A stretch of 64,000 bases of DNA from Streptomyces sp. f51 (GTDB lineage: Bacteria; Actinomycetota; Actinomycetes; Streptomycetales; Streptomycetaceae), in the NCBI RefSeq assembly GCF_037940415.1, contig NZ_CP149798.1, forward strand, positions 3,775,001-3,839,000. The letters run 5' to 3'. This document shows positions 25,678-34,904 of the stretch, piece after piece (within the stretch, counting starts at the first letter, position 1; each line of letters starts with the position of its first letter). The notes under the pieces are model-generated. The model was not told where the DNA came from, did not search any database, and saw only the letters and a program-made list of their open reading frames with translations. Both the position numbers and the translations under genes were made by a program.

Positions 25678-27504
25678 TTAGAAGGCGGCCTCGTCCAGCT
25701 CCATCAGGTCCAGGTCGACGCCCTCGGCGAGCTTGCGGGCACCGGTGACGCCGGGGAGCACGTTGGCGGCGAAGAACCTCGCGGCCGCGATCTTGCCGGT
25801 GTAGAACGCCTTGTCCCGGGAGGAGGCGGTCTCCAGCTTCTCCGCGGCGACGGCGGCACCGCGCAGCAACAGGTAGCCGACGACCACGTCACCGGAGGCC
25901 ATCAGCAGGCGGGTGGTGTTGAGGCCCACCTTGTAGATGTTCTTGACGTCCTGCTCGGTGGCGGCGAGGTCGGTCAGCATCAGGCCGACGATGGCCTCCA
26001 GCTCGACGGCGGCCTTGGCGAGCTGCTCGCGGGCGGCGGACAGCTCCTCGCCGCCGGTGCCGAGCGCCAGGAACTTCTTGATGTCCTCGGCGAGGGAGTT
26101 CAGCGCGGCGCCCTGGTTGCGGACGATCTTCCGGAAGAAGAAGTCCTGGCCCTGGATCGCGGTGGTGCCCTCGTACAGCGTGTCGATCTTGGCGTCGCGG
26201 ATGTACTGCTCGATCGGGTACTCCTGGAGGAAGCCCGAACCGCCGAAGATCTGGAGCGACTGCGCGAGCAGCTCGTAGCCCTTCTCGGAGCCGTAGCCCT
26301 TCACGATCGGCAGGAGGAGGTCGTTCAGGGCCTCGGCGGCGGCGGTGTCCTCGCCCGCGGCCTCCAGGACCTGGATCTCGTCCTGGATCGCGGCGGTGTG
26401 CAGGACCAGGGCGCGCATGCCCTCGGCGTACGCCTTCTGCGTCATGAGCGAGCGGCGCACGTCCGGGTGGTGCGTGATGGTGACCTTGGGCGCGGCCTTG
26501 TCCATGAAGTCGGCCAGGTCCGTGCCCTGGACGCGCTCCTTGGCGTACTCCAGCGCGTTCAGGTAGCCGGTCGACAGCGTGGAGATGGCCTTCGTGCCGA
26601 CCATCATGCGGGCGAACTCGATGATGCGGAACATCTGGCGGATGCCGTCGTGCTTGTCGCCGATCAGCCAGCCCTTGGCGGGGTGGCGGTCGCCGAAGGT
26701 CATCTCGCAGGTGTTGGAGGCCTTCAGGCCCATCTTGTGCTCGACGTTCGTCGCGTAGACGCCGTTGCGCTCGCCCAGCTCGCCGGTCTCGAAGTCGAAC
26801 TCGTACTTCGGGACGAGGAAGAGGGACAGGCCCTTGGTGCCGGGGCCGTGGCCCTCGGGGCGGGCGAGGACGTAGTGGAGGATGTTCTCCTCCATGTCGT
26901 GCTCACCGGAGGTGATGAAGCGCTTCACGCCCTCGATGTGCCAGGAGCCGTCGTCCTGCTGGACGGCCTTGGTGCGGCCGGCGCCCACGTCCGAGCCGGC
27001 GTCCGGCTCGGTGAGGACCATGGTGGAGCCCCAGCGCTTCTCGACGGCCATCGTGGCGATGTGCTTCTGGACGTCGTTGCCCTCCTCGAAGAGGATGCCC
27101 GCGAACGCGGGGCCCGAGGAGTACATCCACACGGCCGGGTTCGCGCCGAGGATCAGCTCCGCGTACGCCCAGATCAGGGAGCGGGGCGCGGTGGAGCCGC
27201 CGATCTCCTCGGGCACGCCGAGACGCCAGTACTCGGAGTCCATGAACGCCTTGTACGACTTCTTGAAGGAAGCCGGGACCGGCGCGGTGTTGGTCTCCGG
27301 GTCGAAGACCGGGGGGTTGCGGTCGGCGTCCGCGAAGGACTCGGCCAGCTCGTTCTCCGAGAGGCGGGTCAGCTCCTCGAGGATGCTCTTGGCGGTGTCC
27401 GTGTCCATTTCCGCGAACGGGCCGGTGCCGTACAGCTTGTCGCGTCCGAGCACCTCGAAGAGGTTGAACTCGATGTCGCGGAGATTCGACTTGTAGTGCC
27501 CCAT
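25678..27504 (-). CDS. Acyl-CoA dehydrogenase, large (FadE5/AidB-like) type
   Basis: 608 aa, about 200 longer than short/medium-chain enzymes, as in the FadE5 class. FAD-dependent alpha,beta-oxidation of fatty acyl-CoA in the cytoplasm. The FAD and substrate-binding stretch [19 protein letters not shown], the flavin loop [20 protein letters not shown] and the catalytic-base region [13 protein letters not shown] (Glu in YEGTT) are all present. The N-terminal extension (about 1-75) and the extra C-terminal helical domain (about 460-608) are typical. ATG 27504 with GGAG about 8 nt upstream; a longer in-frame extension to 27648 has no support. Divergent from the SseB-like gene, with 142 bp between. 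Confidence 0.92.
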   Translation of the reverse strand: MGHYKSNLRDIEFNLFEVLGRDKLYGTGPFAEMDTDTAKSILEELTRLSENELAESFADADRNPPVFDPETNTAPVPASFKKSYKAFMDSEYWRLGVPEEIGGSTAPRSLIWAYAELILGANPAVWMYSSGPAFAGILFEEGNDVQKHIATMAVEKRWGSTMVLTEPDAGSDVGAGRTKAVQQDDGSWHIEGVKRFITSGEHDMEENILHYVLARPEGHGPGTKGLSLFLVPKYEFDFETGELGERNGVYATNVEHKMGLKASNTCEMTFGDRHPAKGWLIGDKHDGIRQMFRIIEFARMMVGTKAISTLSTGYLNALEYAKERVQGTDLADFMDKAAPKVTITHHPDVRRSLMTQKAYAEGMRALVLHTAAIQDEIQVLEAAGEDTAAAEALNDLLLPIVKGYGSEKGYELLAQSLQIFGGSGFLQEYPIEQYIRDAKIDTLYEGTTAIQGQDFFFRKIVRNQGAALNSLAEDIKKFLALGTGGEELSAAREQLAKAAVELEAIVGLMLTDLAATEQDVKNIYKVGLNTTRLLMASGDVVVGYLLLRGAAVAAEKLETASSRDKAFYTGKIAAARFFAANVLPGVTGARKLAEGVDLDLMELDEAAF

Positions 27505-27633
27505 GGCGACGGCTCCGTAAGGGATCGGCGAGGCACTGACTCCTCGCATCTGGTTCACGTACCAACAAGTAGCTTCGATAATGCTACCCGCCAGTAATAA
27601 GAAGCAACCCCGAGTCGGCCATATGTGGCCCAC

Positions 27634-27639
27634 TACTCT
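27634..27639 (+). promoter_or_regulatory. Candidate -10 TACTCT, leaderless start
   Basis: TACTCT stands 7 nt before ATG 27647, with no ribosome binding site between. It matches the TANNNT pattern and spacing of leaderless starts seen at other genes in this window. Confidence 0.5.
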
Positions 27640-27646
27640 TTGACGC

Positions 27647-28138
27647 ATGTACGGCTACGAGCAGAACGCAGGCGCCCAGCAGGGGTACGTCCCGCCGCAG
27701 CAGCAGATGCCCGGCCAGATGCCGGACGGGCAGATGCCCGGCGGGTACGGCCAGCAGCAGCCCCTGTATCCCGAGCCGTCGCCGCCGTCCCTGCCGGACG
27801 CGGTCCGCGCCTTCACCACGGGTGCCATGGCGGCCGAGGACTTCCAGCAGGTCTTCGCCACCTCCAAGGTCTACTGTCCGCGCGGTGACAACCCCGGGTT
27901 CCTGGCGCTGCACAACACCCAGCAGCCCGTCATCCCCATGTTCACCTCGCTCAAGGAACTGCGCCGGTACGCGGGCAAGGAGTCCAAGTACTTCGTGATC
28001 ACCGGGGCCGAGGTGATCGACCTGCTGCCCACGGGCTACGGCTTCGTCATCGACATGGAGGGCAAGCACCGGATGGTCTTCGACGCGAAGGCCGTGGAGC
28101 AGATGGTCGACTTCGCCATGCGCCGGATGTACGGCTGA
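27647..28138 (+). CDS. SseB-like (SseB N-terminal domain) protein
   Basis: 163 aa. A Gln/Pro/Met/Gly-rich N-terminal 45 residues (repeats of QMPGQMP and QMPGG) precede a compact domain with [44 protein letters not shown], the pattern of SseB-type proteins. The family is of unknown role; in enterobacteria it was tied to stress-related enzyme activity, and in actinobacteria it often neighbours type VII secretion or regulators, neither of which is here. The conserved cysteine in KVYCPRGD is worth noting. Its end is followed by a strong hairpin. Confidence 0.78.
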   Translation: MYGYEQNAGAQQGYVPPQQQMPGQMPDGQMPGGYGQQQPLYPEPSPPSLPDAVRAFTTGAMAAEDFQQVFATSKVYCPRGDNPGFLALHNTQQPVIPMFTSLKELRRYAGKESKYFVITGAEVIDLLPTGYGFVIDMEGKHRMVFDAKAVEQMVDFAMRRMYG

Positions 28139-28220
28139 CCGTGCGTGAGCGGCCGGTGGTCCGCCATGGGCGCCGCCGGCGCCCCGGTGTCCGCCCGGCC
28201 GGATGCCTCTCGAACCCGTG

Positions 28221-28248
28221 ACGCCCGGAGGGAATGCCCTCCGGGCGT
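28221..28248 (+). terminator. Terminator after the SseB-like gene
   Basis: ACGCCCGGAGGG (28221-28232) pairs perfectly with CCCTCCGGGCGT (28237-28248) round AATG, on the path between the SseB-like gene and pirin. Confidence 0.8.
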
Positions 28249-28269
28249 CCGTCGTTACGAGTGGCAGAA

Positions 28270-28290
28270 AGTTCAACTCTCAACTAAACT
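28270..28290. promoter_or_regulatory. AACT-rich motif upstream of pirin
   Basis: Three AACT boxes (28275, 28282 and 28287) stand in an AT-rich 20-bp block, AGTTCAACTCTCAACTAAAC, just before the pirin ribosome site. The block contrasts with the GC-rich surroundings. It could be the core promoter overlapped by a MarR- or HxlR-type redox repressor site, as pirin genes are often controlled this way. Confidence 0.4.
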
Positions 28291-28312
28291 CGAAGCACAA
28301 GGAGGTACCGAC

Positions 28313-29290
28313 ATGCCCGCAGTGACTGTCGAGAACCCGCTGGCCCTGCCCCGTGTGGCCGCGCCCGCAGACGCGGTGGAGCGTCCCGTGCTGACCGTGA
28401 CGACCGCGCCCAGCGGCTTCGAGGGCGAGGGTTTCCCGGTCCGCCGCGCGTTCGCCGGGATCAACTACCGGCATCTCGACCCGTTCATCATGATGGACCA
28501 GATGGGTGAGGTGGAGTACGCGCCGGGCGAGCCCAAGGGCACCCCCTGGCACCCGCACCGCGGCTTCGAGACCGTGACCTACATCATCGACGGCATCTTC
28601 GACCACCAGGACTCCAACGGTGGCGGCGGCACGATCACCGACGGCGACACCCAGTGGATGACGGCCGGCTCCGGCCTGCTCCACATCGAGGCGCCGCCGG
28701 AGCACCTGGTGGTGTCGGGCGGCCTCTTCCACGGGCTCCAGCTGTGGGTGAACCTGCCGGCCAAGGACAAGATGATGGCCCCCAGGTACCAGGACATCCG
28801 GGGCGGCACCGTGCAGCTGCTCAGCACCCCGGACGGCGGCGCGCTCCTGCGCGTCATCGCCGGTGAGCTCGACGGCCACCAGGGCCCGGGCATCACGCAC
28901 ACCCCGATCACCATGGTCCACGCGACGATCCGGCCGGGCGCCGAGATCACCCTGCCGTGGCGCGAGGACTTCAACGGCCTGGCCTACGTGCTCGCCGGAC
29001 GCGGCAGCGTGGGCGCGGACCGCCGGCCGGTCCACACCGGCCAGACCGCCGTCTTCGGCACCGGTTCCTCGCTGACCGTCCGGGCGGACGAGCAGCAGGA
29101 CTCCAACACGCCCGACCTGGAGGTCGTGCTGCTCGGTGGACAGCCGATCCGCGAGCCCATGGCCCACTACGGCCCGTTCGTGATGAACACCCGCGACGAG
29201 CTCCAGCAGGCCTTCGAGGACTTCCAGAAGGGCCGCCTGGGGACGATCCCGGCGGTGCACGGGATGTCGGAGGGCGGGCCGCGTTCCTAG
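28313..29290 (+). CDS. Pirin family protein (quercetinase-like bicupin)
   Basis: 325 aa, iron-binding bicupin. The N-terminal cupin has HPHRGFETVTYIIDG (metal His pair, about residues 82-84) and GSGLLHIEAPPE (His and Glu). RHLDPFIMMDQM is the classic pirin opening. Bacterial pirins act as quercetin 2,3-dioxygenases or as redox-sensitive modulators of enzymes such as pyruvate dehydrogenase. ATG 28313 has a perfect AAGGAGG 7 nt upstream, so translation is expected to be strong. It is a single-gene unit bounded by two hairpins. Confidence 0.9.
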   Translation: MPAVTVENPLALPRVAAPADAVERPVLTVTTAPSGFEGEGFPVRRAFAGINYRHLDPFIMMDQMGEVEYAPGEPKGTPWHPHRGFETVTYIIDGIFDHQDSNGGGGTITDGDTQWMTAGSGLLHIEAPPEHLVVSGGLFHGLQLWVNLPAKDKMMAPRYQDIRGGTVQLLSTPDGGALLRVIAGELDGHQGPGITHTPITMVHATIRPGAEITLPWREDFNGLAYVLAGRGSVGADRRPVHTGQTAVFGTGSSLTVRADEQQDSNTPDLEVVLLGGQPIREPMAHYGPFVMNTRDELQQAFEDFQKGRLGTIPAVHGMSEGGPRS

Positions 29291-29357
29291 GCCCCGCGGC
29301 CGCGCTCCGGAGGCGAGCCCGCCGTCGTGCCCCGGGCGGTCCAGCCGTCGCGCCGAA

Positions 29358-29392
29358 GGGAAGCCCCGTCCGCCGAGCGGACGGGGCTTCCC
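29358..29392 (+). terminator. Terminator after pirin
   Basis: A 15-bp perfect stem (29358-29372 with 29378-29392) with loop CCGAG follows the pirin gene by 68 bp and ends in CC-GTTC. Confidence 0.8.
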
Positions 29393-29445
29393 CCGTTCGG
29401 GCTTCCCCGGGCGCCGGTCCGGCTGACGCATGGTCAGCTTGCGGG

Positions 29446-30561
29446 GTGCAGCTACTCCCCGAGGGTGCCCGGCGGCTGGCGGCCTGGTGCGTCGTGATCC
29501 TCCTGGCCGCCGGGGTGGGATGGGTGGGGATCCAACTGTGCGCGGAGTTCCGCACGGCGGTGGTGCCGGTGCTGCTCGCCCTGCTCGGCACCGCCCTGCT
29601 CGGACCGCTGTACCGCCGGATGGTCAGGGCGCGGCTCAACCGCTCGCTGGCCGCCGCCCTGACCTGCGTCGCGGTGGCCGTCGTGGTCGGCGGTGCGGTC
29701 TACGTCGTCGTCGCCGCGCTCATCCACACCGGCGCCCAGATCGTGTCCTCGCTGCGACAGGCCGCCCGGTCCGTCGCCGAGCACTTCGGCGCGGCGGGCA
29801 CCTCCCTCGACGACATCGCCGCCAACTCCAAGGACCTGCTGGCCAAGTTCGGCGGCACGGCCGCGTCCAACGTCGTCAGCGGCGTCAGTGTCGTGGCCGA
29901 GACCCTCGCCATGGGCTTCCTGGCCCTGCTGCTCGTGTTCTTCTTCCTGCGCGACTCCCACCGGGTGGCCGGATCACTGCGCTCGCTCGCGCCCCGGGGG
30001 ACCGCCGACGTCGTCGAGGCCATGGCCAGGCGTGCCTACGGAGCCGTCGAGGGCTTCATGCGCGGGACGACGATCATCGCGCTCATCGACGCCCTCTGCA
30101 TCACCGTCGGGCTCCTGGTCCTGCGTGTCCCGGGCGCGGTCGGGCTCGGCGCGCTGGTCTTCGTGGGCGCGTACATCCCGTATCTCGGAGCGTTCATCTC
30201 CGGCACGGTGGCCGTCCTGGTCGCCCTCGCGGACCGGGGTTTCGTCATCGCCCTGTGGACGCTCGGGGTCGTGCTCGCCATCCAGATGCTGGAGGGATAC
30301 GGCCTCCAGCCGATGATCCAGAGCCGGCAGGTGCAGATGCACCCGGCGGTGGTGCTGCTCGCGATCACGGCGGGCGCGTCCGTGGCGGGCGTCCTCGGCA
30401 TGCTGCTCGCCGTCCCCCTGACGGCGGCGGCGTTCGGCGTGGTGCACGAACTGCGGGTGCGCTACGCCCCCGAGGGACCCGAGGGGCCGGGCACGGAAGG
30501 CCCCGGTACGCCGGGATTCCCCGGGGTGCCGGGGGCACCCGGTCCGTCCGCCGACTCGTAG
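29446..30561 (+). CDS. AI-2E (PerM) family transporter
   Basis: 371 aa integral membrane protein. Two N-terminal helix pairs (about 10-50 and 65-88) precede an amphipathic region (about 90-145). Four or five helices follow, with the family's characteristic segments VFFFLRDS, GAYIPYLGAFISGTVAVLVAL and EGYGLQPMIQSRQVQMHPAVVLLAITAG. Members export the quorum signal AI-2 or other small organic anions; some, such as TerC-like and PerM proteins, have different roles, so the cargo here is unknown. The start is GTG 29446 without a good ribosome site. The C-terminus is a Gly/Pro/Glu-rich collagen-like tail (GPEGPGTEGPGTPGFPG). Confidence 0.85.
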   Translation: MQLLPEGARRLAAWCVVILLAAGVGWVGIQLCAEFRTAVVPVLLALLGTALLGPLYRRMVRARLNRSLAAALTCVAVAVVVGGAVYVVVAALIHTGAQIVSSLRQAARSVAEHFGAAGTSLDDIAANSKDLLAKFGGTAASNVVSGVSVVAETLAMGFLALLLVFFFLRDSHRVAGSLRSLAPRGTADVVEAMARRAYGAVEGFMRGTTIIALIDALCITVGLLVLRVPGAVGLGALVFVGAYIPYLGAFISGTVAVLVALADRGFVIALWTLGVVLAIQMLEGYGLQPMIQSRQVQMHPAVVLLAITAGASVAGVLGMLLAVPLTAAAFGVVHELRVRYAPEGPEGPGTEGPGTPGFPGVPGAPGPSADS

Positions 30562-30564
30562 CCG

Positions 30565-32847
30565 TCAGCGGATCCCCGGACCCCCGGTGGCGCCCGTGTC
30601 CCCCGGTCCGCCGAAGTCCGGGTCCGTCGCCCCGGTGTACTCCTCCCACGCGTCGAGCAGCGCGGAGTCGTCACCGGCCTCGCCGTGACCGGTCCCGGGT
30701 GCCTCGGAGAACTCGAACCAGATGCTCTTGCCCTGGCCGCGCGGATCGACCCCCCAGGCGTCCGCGAGCATCTCGACGAGCAGGAGCCCGCGTCCGGACG
30801 ACGCCAGCTCCCCCGGGTGGCGCCGGTGCGGCAGGTCGTCGCTGGCGTCGGTCACCTCGACCCTCATCCGCCGCTTGCCGGGATCGCCCGCCACCTCGGC
30901 GACGAGCAGCGCGTTCGCGTCGGTGTGCACGAGGACGTTGGTGACCATCTCGGAGACGAGCAGGACCGCCGAGTCGAGCTGGTCGGCCGAGGCCCAGTCG
31001 TGCAGGAGCTCCCGCAGCTGCTGACGGGCGTCCGCGATCCGCTCGGGCTCGGCCTGTGCCACGGTCAGCATCGTGCGGCGGACCGGGGGCCGTACGAGAG
31101 GGGCCGTGTCGTCCCCGGCGTCCTCCAGGGGCAGCCGGGACAGCAGCAGCACGGCGATGTCGTCCTCGCGCCGGTCGGCCAGCGGACCGGTGGTGTGATG
31201 CGAGGAGGGCCCGTGCACGGCCTGGACGAGGGCGTCGGCGAGCGTCTCCATGTCGCCTTCGTGGGCTTCGAGGATCCGGCGGATACGGCGCCAGCCGGTG
31301 TCGAGGTCGTGCCCGCCGGTCTCGATGAGCCCGTCGGTGCAGATCAGCATGGTCTCGCCCGGCTCCAGGACGAGCCGGGTCGTGGGGTAGTCGGCGTCCG
31401 GGTCGATGCCGAGCGGCAGTCCGCCCGCCGTGGGCCGCATCAGCACCGTCCCGTCCATCATCCGTATCGCGGGGTCGGGATGCCCCGCGCGGGCGATGTC
31501 CAGTGTTCCGGTCGCCGGTTCGACCTCGACGTACAGACAGGTCGCGAAGCGCACGTCGGCCGGGTCCGCAGGCTCCTCGCCCGCGTCCGCGCCGCCGCTT
31601 GACCCGTACGTCACCGAGTCGGTGACGCCGTAGAGGAAACGCGCCGCCCGTGACAGCACCGCGTCGGGGCGGTGGCCCTCGGCGGCGTAGGCGCGCAGGG
31701 CTATCCGGAGCTGGCCCATCAGACCCGCCGCGCGGACGTCGTGGCCCTGCACATCGCCGATGACCAGGGCGTAGCGGCCGGCCGGCAGCGGGATCACGTC
31801 GTACCAGTCGCCGCCGACCTGGAGTCCGCCGCCGGTCGGGACATAGCGCGCGGCGACGCTCATGCCCGGCATCCGGGGGCCGAGCGTCGGCATCATCGAG
31901 CGCTGGAGGCCGTCGGTCAGCTCCCGGGCGGTCTCGGCGGCCCCGGCGCGGGAGAGGGCCTGGGCGAGCATGCGGGCCACGGTCGTGAGGACCGAGCGCT
32001 CGTCGGGCGTGAAGCTGACCGGATAGGTGAACGCCGCCATCCAGGTGCCCATGGTGCTTCCCGCGACCGTGAGCGGCAGGAAGGCCCACGACTGCCGTCC
32101 GAAGTGCCGGGCGAGCGGCCAGGACGCCGGATAGCGGTCCTTGTAGTCGTCGGGGGAGGAGAGATAGACCGCCCGGCCCGTGCGGACGACCTCCGCGGCC
32201 GGATAGTCCGTGGCCAGCGACATCTGGGAGAAGGGGTCCTCGTCGCCCGGCTGGTGCCCGTGGTGGCCGATGATCGTCAGCCGGTCGCCCTCCGCGCCGA
32301 AGACGGCCAGCCCGTCCGGCGAGAAGCCGGGCATCGACAGTCCCGCCGCCACCCGCAGCACCTCCGCCGTGGACCGCGCCTCGGCCAGCGCCCGTCCCGC
32401 GTCCAGCAGGAACGCCTCCCGCGAGCGGCGCCAGTCCCCGGTGACGGGGGTGCGTGCCGCTGCGTCCGGCGGCTGCTCGCTGACCTCCTGAAGGGTGCCG
32501 ATCAGCTCGTACTCCCCGGTCTCGGGGTCGACGAGCGGCTTGGAGCGGCTGCGGACCGTGCGCAGCACCCGGCCGTGCTCGTCCATGATCCGCATACGGG
32601 CCTCGGCGAGCGTCCCCTCGGCGACCGCGAGGTGCACCACCCCGTCCATCTCGTTCCAGTCGACGGGGTGGACGCGGGAGCGCGCGCCCGCCTCGGTGAG
32701 GGTCGTCAGCTCCGCGGGCATACCGATCAGGCGGGCGGCCTCCGCGTCGAAGGTGACCTCTCCCGAGGCGTTGTCCCAGTGCCACACGCCGGTGGCGAGA
32801 GTGGACAGGACGTCCCCCACGGCGGGCAGGGGCTCACCAGTGCGCAT
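30565..32847 (-). CDS. PAS-GAF-SpoIIE phosphatase with anti-sigma-type ATPase domain
   Basis: 760 aa regulator. Domain order: PAS (about 5-125, with GVWHWDNASGEV and a PAC-like segment); GAF (about 140-310); SpoIIE/PP2C phosphatase (about 330-570) with metal-binding acids in GGDWYDVIPL, VIGDVQGHDVRAAGLM, ICTDGLIETGG and DDIAVLLL; and an RsbW-like HATPase_c domain (about 590-725) with VSEMVTNVLVHT and SSGRGLLLVEMLADAWG. Such proteins both dephosphorylate and may phosphorylate STAS anti-anti-sigma factors in partner-switching pathways. No STAS gene is adjacent. The Gly/Asp-rich tail has no obvious role. ATG 32847, divergent from aspS with parS between them. Confidence 0.93.
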   Translation of the reverse strand: MRTGEPLPAVGDVLSTLATGVWHWDNASGEVTFDAEAARLIGMPAELTTLTEAGARSRVHPVDWNEMDGVVHLAVAEGTLAEARMRIMDEHGRVLRTVRSRSKPLVDPETGEYELIGTLQEVSEQPPDAAARTPVTGDWRRSREAFLLDAGRALAEARSTAEVLRVAAGLSMPGFSPDGLAVFGAEGDRLTIIGHHGHQPGDEDPFSQMSLATDYPAAEVVRTGRAVYLSSPDDYKDRYPASWPLARHFGRQSWAFLPLTVAGSTMGTWMAAFTYPVSFTPDERSVLTTVARMLAQALSRAGAAETARELTDGLQRSMMPTLGPRMPGMSVAARYVPTGGGLQVGGDWYDVIPLPAGRYALVIGDVQGHDVRAAGLMGQLRIALRAYAAEGHRPDAVLSRAARFLYGVTDSVTYGSSGGADAGEEPADPADVRFATCLYVEVEPATGTLDIARAGHPDPAIRMMDGTVLMRPTAGGLPLGIDPDADYPTTRLVLEPGETMLICTDGLIETGGHDLDTGWRRIRRILEAHEGDMETLADALVQAVHGPSSHHTTGPLADRREDDIAVLLLSRLPLEDAGDDTAPLVRPPVRRTMLTVAQAEPERIADARQQLRELLHDWASADQLDSAVLLVSEMVTNVLVHTDANALLVAEVAGDPGKRRMRVEVTDASDDLPHRRHPGELASSGRGLLLVEMLADAWGVDPRGQGKSIWFEFSEAPGTGHGEAGDDSALLDAWEEYTGATDPDFGGPGDTGATGGPGIR

Positions 32848-32952
32848 GCGCCCACTCTAGGAACAGGTGATCGGTGGCTGCCACCGATGCCCGTCACCGC
32901 GCGGAGCGCACAATGAGGGGGAGGTGACCTGGGCTGCCCGGTACCCTGGGGG

Positions 32953-32968
32953 TGTTTCACGTGAAACA
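32953..32968. other. parS: parS centromere site (ParB binding), copy 2
   Basis: Perfect 16-bp palindrome TGTTTCACGTGAAACA containing the 14-bp Streptomyces parS core at 32954-32967. It lies in the divergent region between the PP2C phosphatase gene and aspS, 34 bp before the aspS start, so ParB binding could touch the aspS promoter. The core-to-core distance to the first copy is 32,485 bp. Confidence 0.92.
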
Positions 32969-33001
32969 GGCCCCCAATCCGCGAAGACTGGATGAACCTC
33001 G

Positions 33002-34765
33002 ATGCATCGGTACAGGTCCCACACCTGCGGCGAGCTCCGCGCCTCTGACGTCGGCAGCGACGTCCGGCTGAGCGGCTGGCTGCACAATCGCCGAGACCTG
33101 GGCGGCATCCTCTTCATCGATCTGCGCGACCACTACGGCATCACGCAGCTCGTCGCCCGCCCCGGCACCCCCGCCTACGAGACCCTGGACAAGGTCACGA
33201 AGGAGTCGACCGTCCGCGTCGACGGCAAGGTCGTCTCGCGTGGCACGGAGAACGTGAACCCGGACCTGCCCACCGGTGAGGTCGAGGTCGAGGTGAGCGA
33301 GGTCGAGCTGCTCGGCGCCGCTCAGCCGCTGCCCTTCACGATCAACGCCGAGGACGGTGTGAACGAGGAGCGCCGTCTGGAGTACCGCTTCCTCGACCTG
33401 CGCCGCGAGCGCATGCACCGCAACATCCTGCTGCGTACGGCCGTGATCTCCGCGATCCGCCACAAGATGACGGCGCTGGGCTTCAACGAGATGGCCACCC
33501 CGATCCTCAGCGCCACCTCCCCCGAGGGCGCGCGCGACTTCGTGGTCCCCTCCCGGCTGAACCCCGGCAAGTTCTACGCGCTGCCGCAGGCTCCGCAGCA
33601 GTTCAAGCAGCTGCTGATGATCTCCGGCTTCGACCGCTACTTCCAGATCGCGCCCTGCTTCCGCGACGAGGACGCCCGCGCGGACCGTTCGCCGGGCGAG
33701 TTCTACCAGCTCGACGTGGAGATGTCCTTCGTCGAGCAGGAGGACGTGTTCCAGCCGATCGAGAAGCTCATGACGGAGCTGTTCGAGGAGTTCGGCGGTG
33801 ACCGTCACGTCACCTCCCCCTTCCCGCGCATCCCGTTCCGCGAGTCGATGCTGAAGTACGGCTCCGACAAGCCGGACCTGCGGGCCCAGCTGGAGCTCGT
33901 CGACATCACCGACATCTTCGAGGGCTCCGAGTTCAAGGCCTTCGCCGGCAAGCACGTGCGCGCGCTGCCGGTGCCGGACGTGTCCGGCCAGACGCGCAAG
34001 TTCTTCGACGGCCTCGGCGACTACGCGGTCGAGCACGGCGCGAAGGGCCTGGCCTGGGTGCGTGTGGGCGAGGACGGTTCGCTGACCGGCCCGATCGCCA
34101 AGTTCCTCACCGAGGACAACGTCGCCGAGCTGACCAAGCGCCTCTCCCTGGCCGCCGGCCACGCGGTGTTCTTCGGCGCGGGCGAGTTCGACGAGGTCTC
34201 GAAGATCATGGGCGCGGTGCGGGTCGAGGCCGCGAAGCGCTCGGGCAACTTCGAGGAGAACGTCTTCCGCTTCTGCTGGATCGTCGACTTCCCGATGTAC
34301 GAGAAGGACGAGGACACCGGGAAGATCGACTTCTCGCACAACCCGTTCTCGATGCCGCAGGGCGGTCTTGAGGCCCTGGAGACCCAGGACCCGCTGGACA
34401 TCCTCGGCTGGCAGTACGACATCGTCTGCAACGGCGTCGAGCTGTCCTCCGGCGCGATCCGCAACCACGAGCCCGAGATCATGCTGAAGGCCTTCGAGAT
34501 CGCGGGCTACGACCGCGAGACGGTCGAGGAGCAGTTCGCCGGCATGCTGCGCGCCTTCCGCTTCGGCGCCCCGCCGCACGGCGGGATCGCCCCGGGTGTC
34601 GACCGCATCGTCATGCTGCTCGCGGACGAGCCGAACATCCGCGAGACGATCGCGTTCCCGCTCAACGGCAACGCGCAGGACCTGATGATGGGCGCGCCCA
34701 CCGAGCTGGACGAGACCCGGCTGCGCGAGCTGCACCTCTCGGTCCGCAAGCCGCAGCCGAAGTAG
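33002..34765 (+). CDS. aspS: Aspartyl-tRNA synthetase
   Basis: 587 aa class II synthetase charging tRNA-Asp. An N-terminal OB-fold anticodon domain (about 1-105) is followed by the catalytic core with motif 2 [24 protein letters not shown], the bacterial GAD insertion domain (about 280-420) and motif 3 [14 protein letters not shown]. The active-site stretch reads [12 protein letters not shown], longer than the ADRQPEFTQLD of many bacterial enzymes, and the anticodon-domain loop is RDLGG with Leu where non-discriminating enzymes commonly have His. ATG 33002. The start has only a weak ribosome site (GATGAACC region). Confidence 0.97.
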   Translation: MHRYRSHTCGELRASDVGSDVRLSGWLHNRRDLGGILFIDLRDHYGITQLVARPGTPAYETLDKVTKESTVRVDGKVVSRGTENVNPDLPTGEVEVEVSEVELLGAAQPLPFTINAEDGVNEERRLEYRFLDLRRERMHRNILLRTAVISAIRHKMTALGFNEMATPILSATSPEGARDFVVPSRLNPGKFYALPQAPQQFKQLLMISGFDRYFQIAPCFRDEDARADRSPGEFYQLDVEMSFVEQEDVFQPIEKLMTELFEEFGGDRHVTSPFPRIPFRESMLKYGSDKPDLRAQLELVDITDIFEGSEFKAFAGKHVRALPVPDVSGQTRKFFDGLGDYAVEHGAKGLAWVRVGEDGSLTGPIAKFLTEDNVAELTKRLSLAAGHAVFFGAGEFDEVSKIMGAVRVEAAKRSGNFEENVFRFCWIVDFPMYEKDEDTGKIDFSHNPFSMPQGGLEALETQDPLDILGWQYDIVCNGVELSSGAIRNHEPEIMLKAFEIAGYDRETVEEQFAGMLRAFRFGAPPHGGIAPGVDRIVMLLADEPNIRETIAFPLNGNAQDLMMGAPTELDETRLRELHLSVRKPQPK

Positions 34766-34803
34766 GCAGGACCCGCGGCACCGACGGGTGACGCGGACGG
34801 AAG

Positions 34804-34833
34804 TGGCCCGGAACCAGCGATGGTTCCGGGCCA
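34804..34833 (+). terminator. Terminator after aspS
   Basis: TGGCCCGGAACCA (34804-34816) pairs perfectly with TGGTTCCGGGCCA (34821-34833) around a GCGA tetraloop, followed by TTCT. Confidence 0.85.
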
Positions 34834-34891
34834 TTCTCGTGCGGCGTGCGAAACCACAGCCCGCACCCATGCTGCTGACAGGCGGGCTCCC

Positions 34892-34897
34892 TACCGT
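34892..34897 (+). promoter_or_regulatory. Candidate -10 TACCGT, leaderless start
   Basis: TACCGT stands 7 nt before ATG 34905 (spacer CCCGCGC), with no purine-rich ribosome site. It matches the TANNNT pattern seen at other starts in the window. Confidence 0.5.
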
Positions 34898-34904
34898 CCC
34901 GCGC

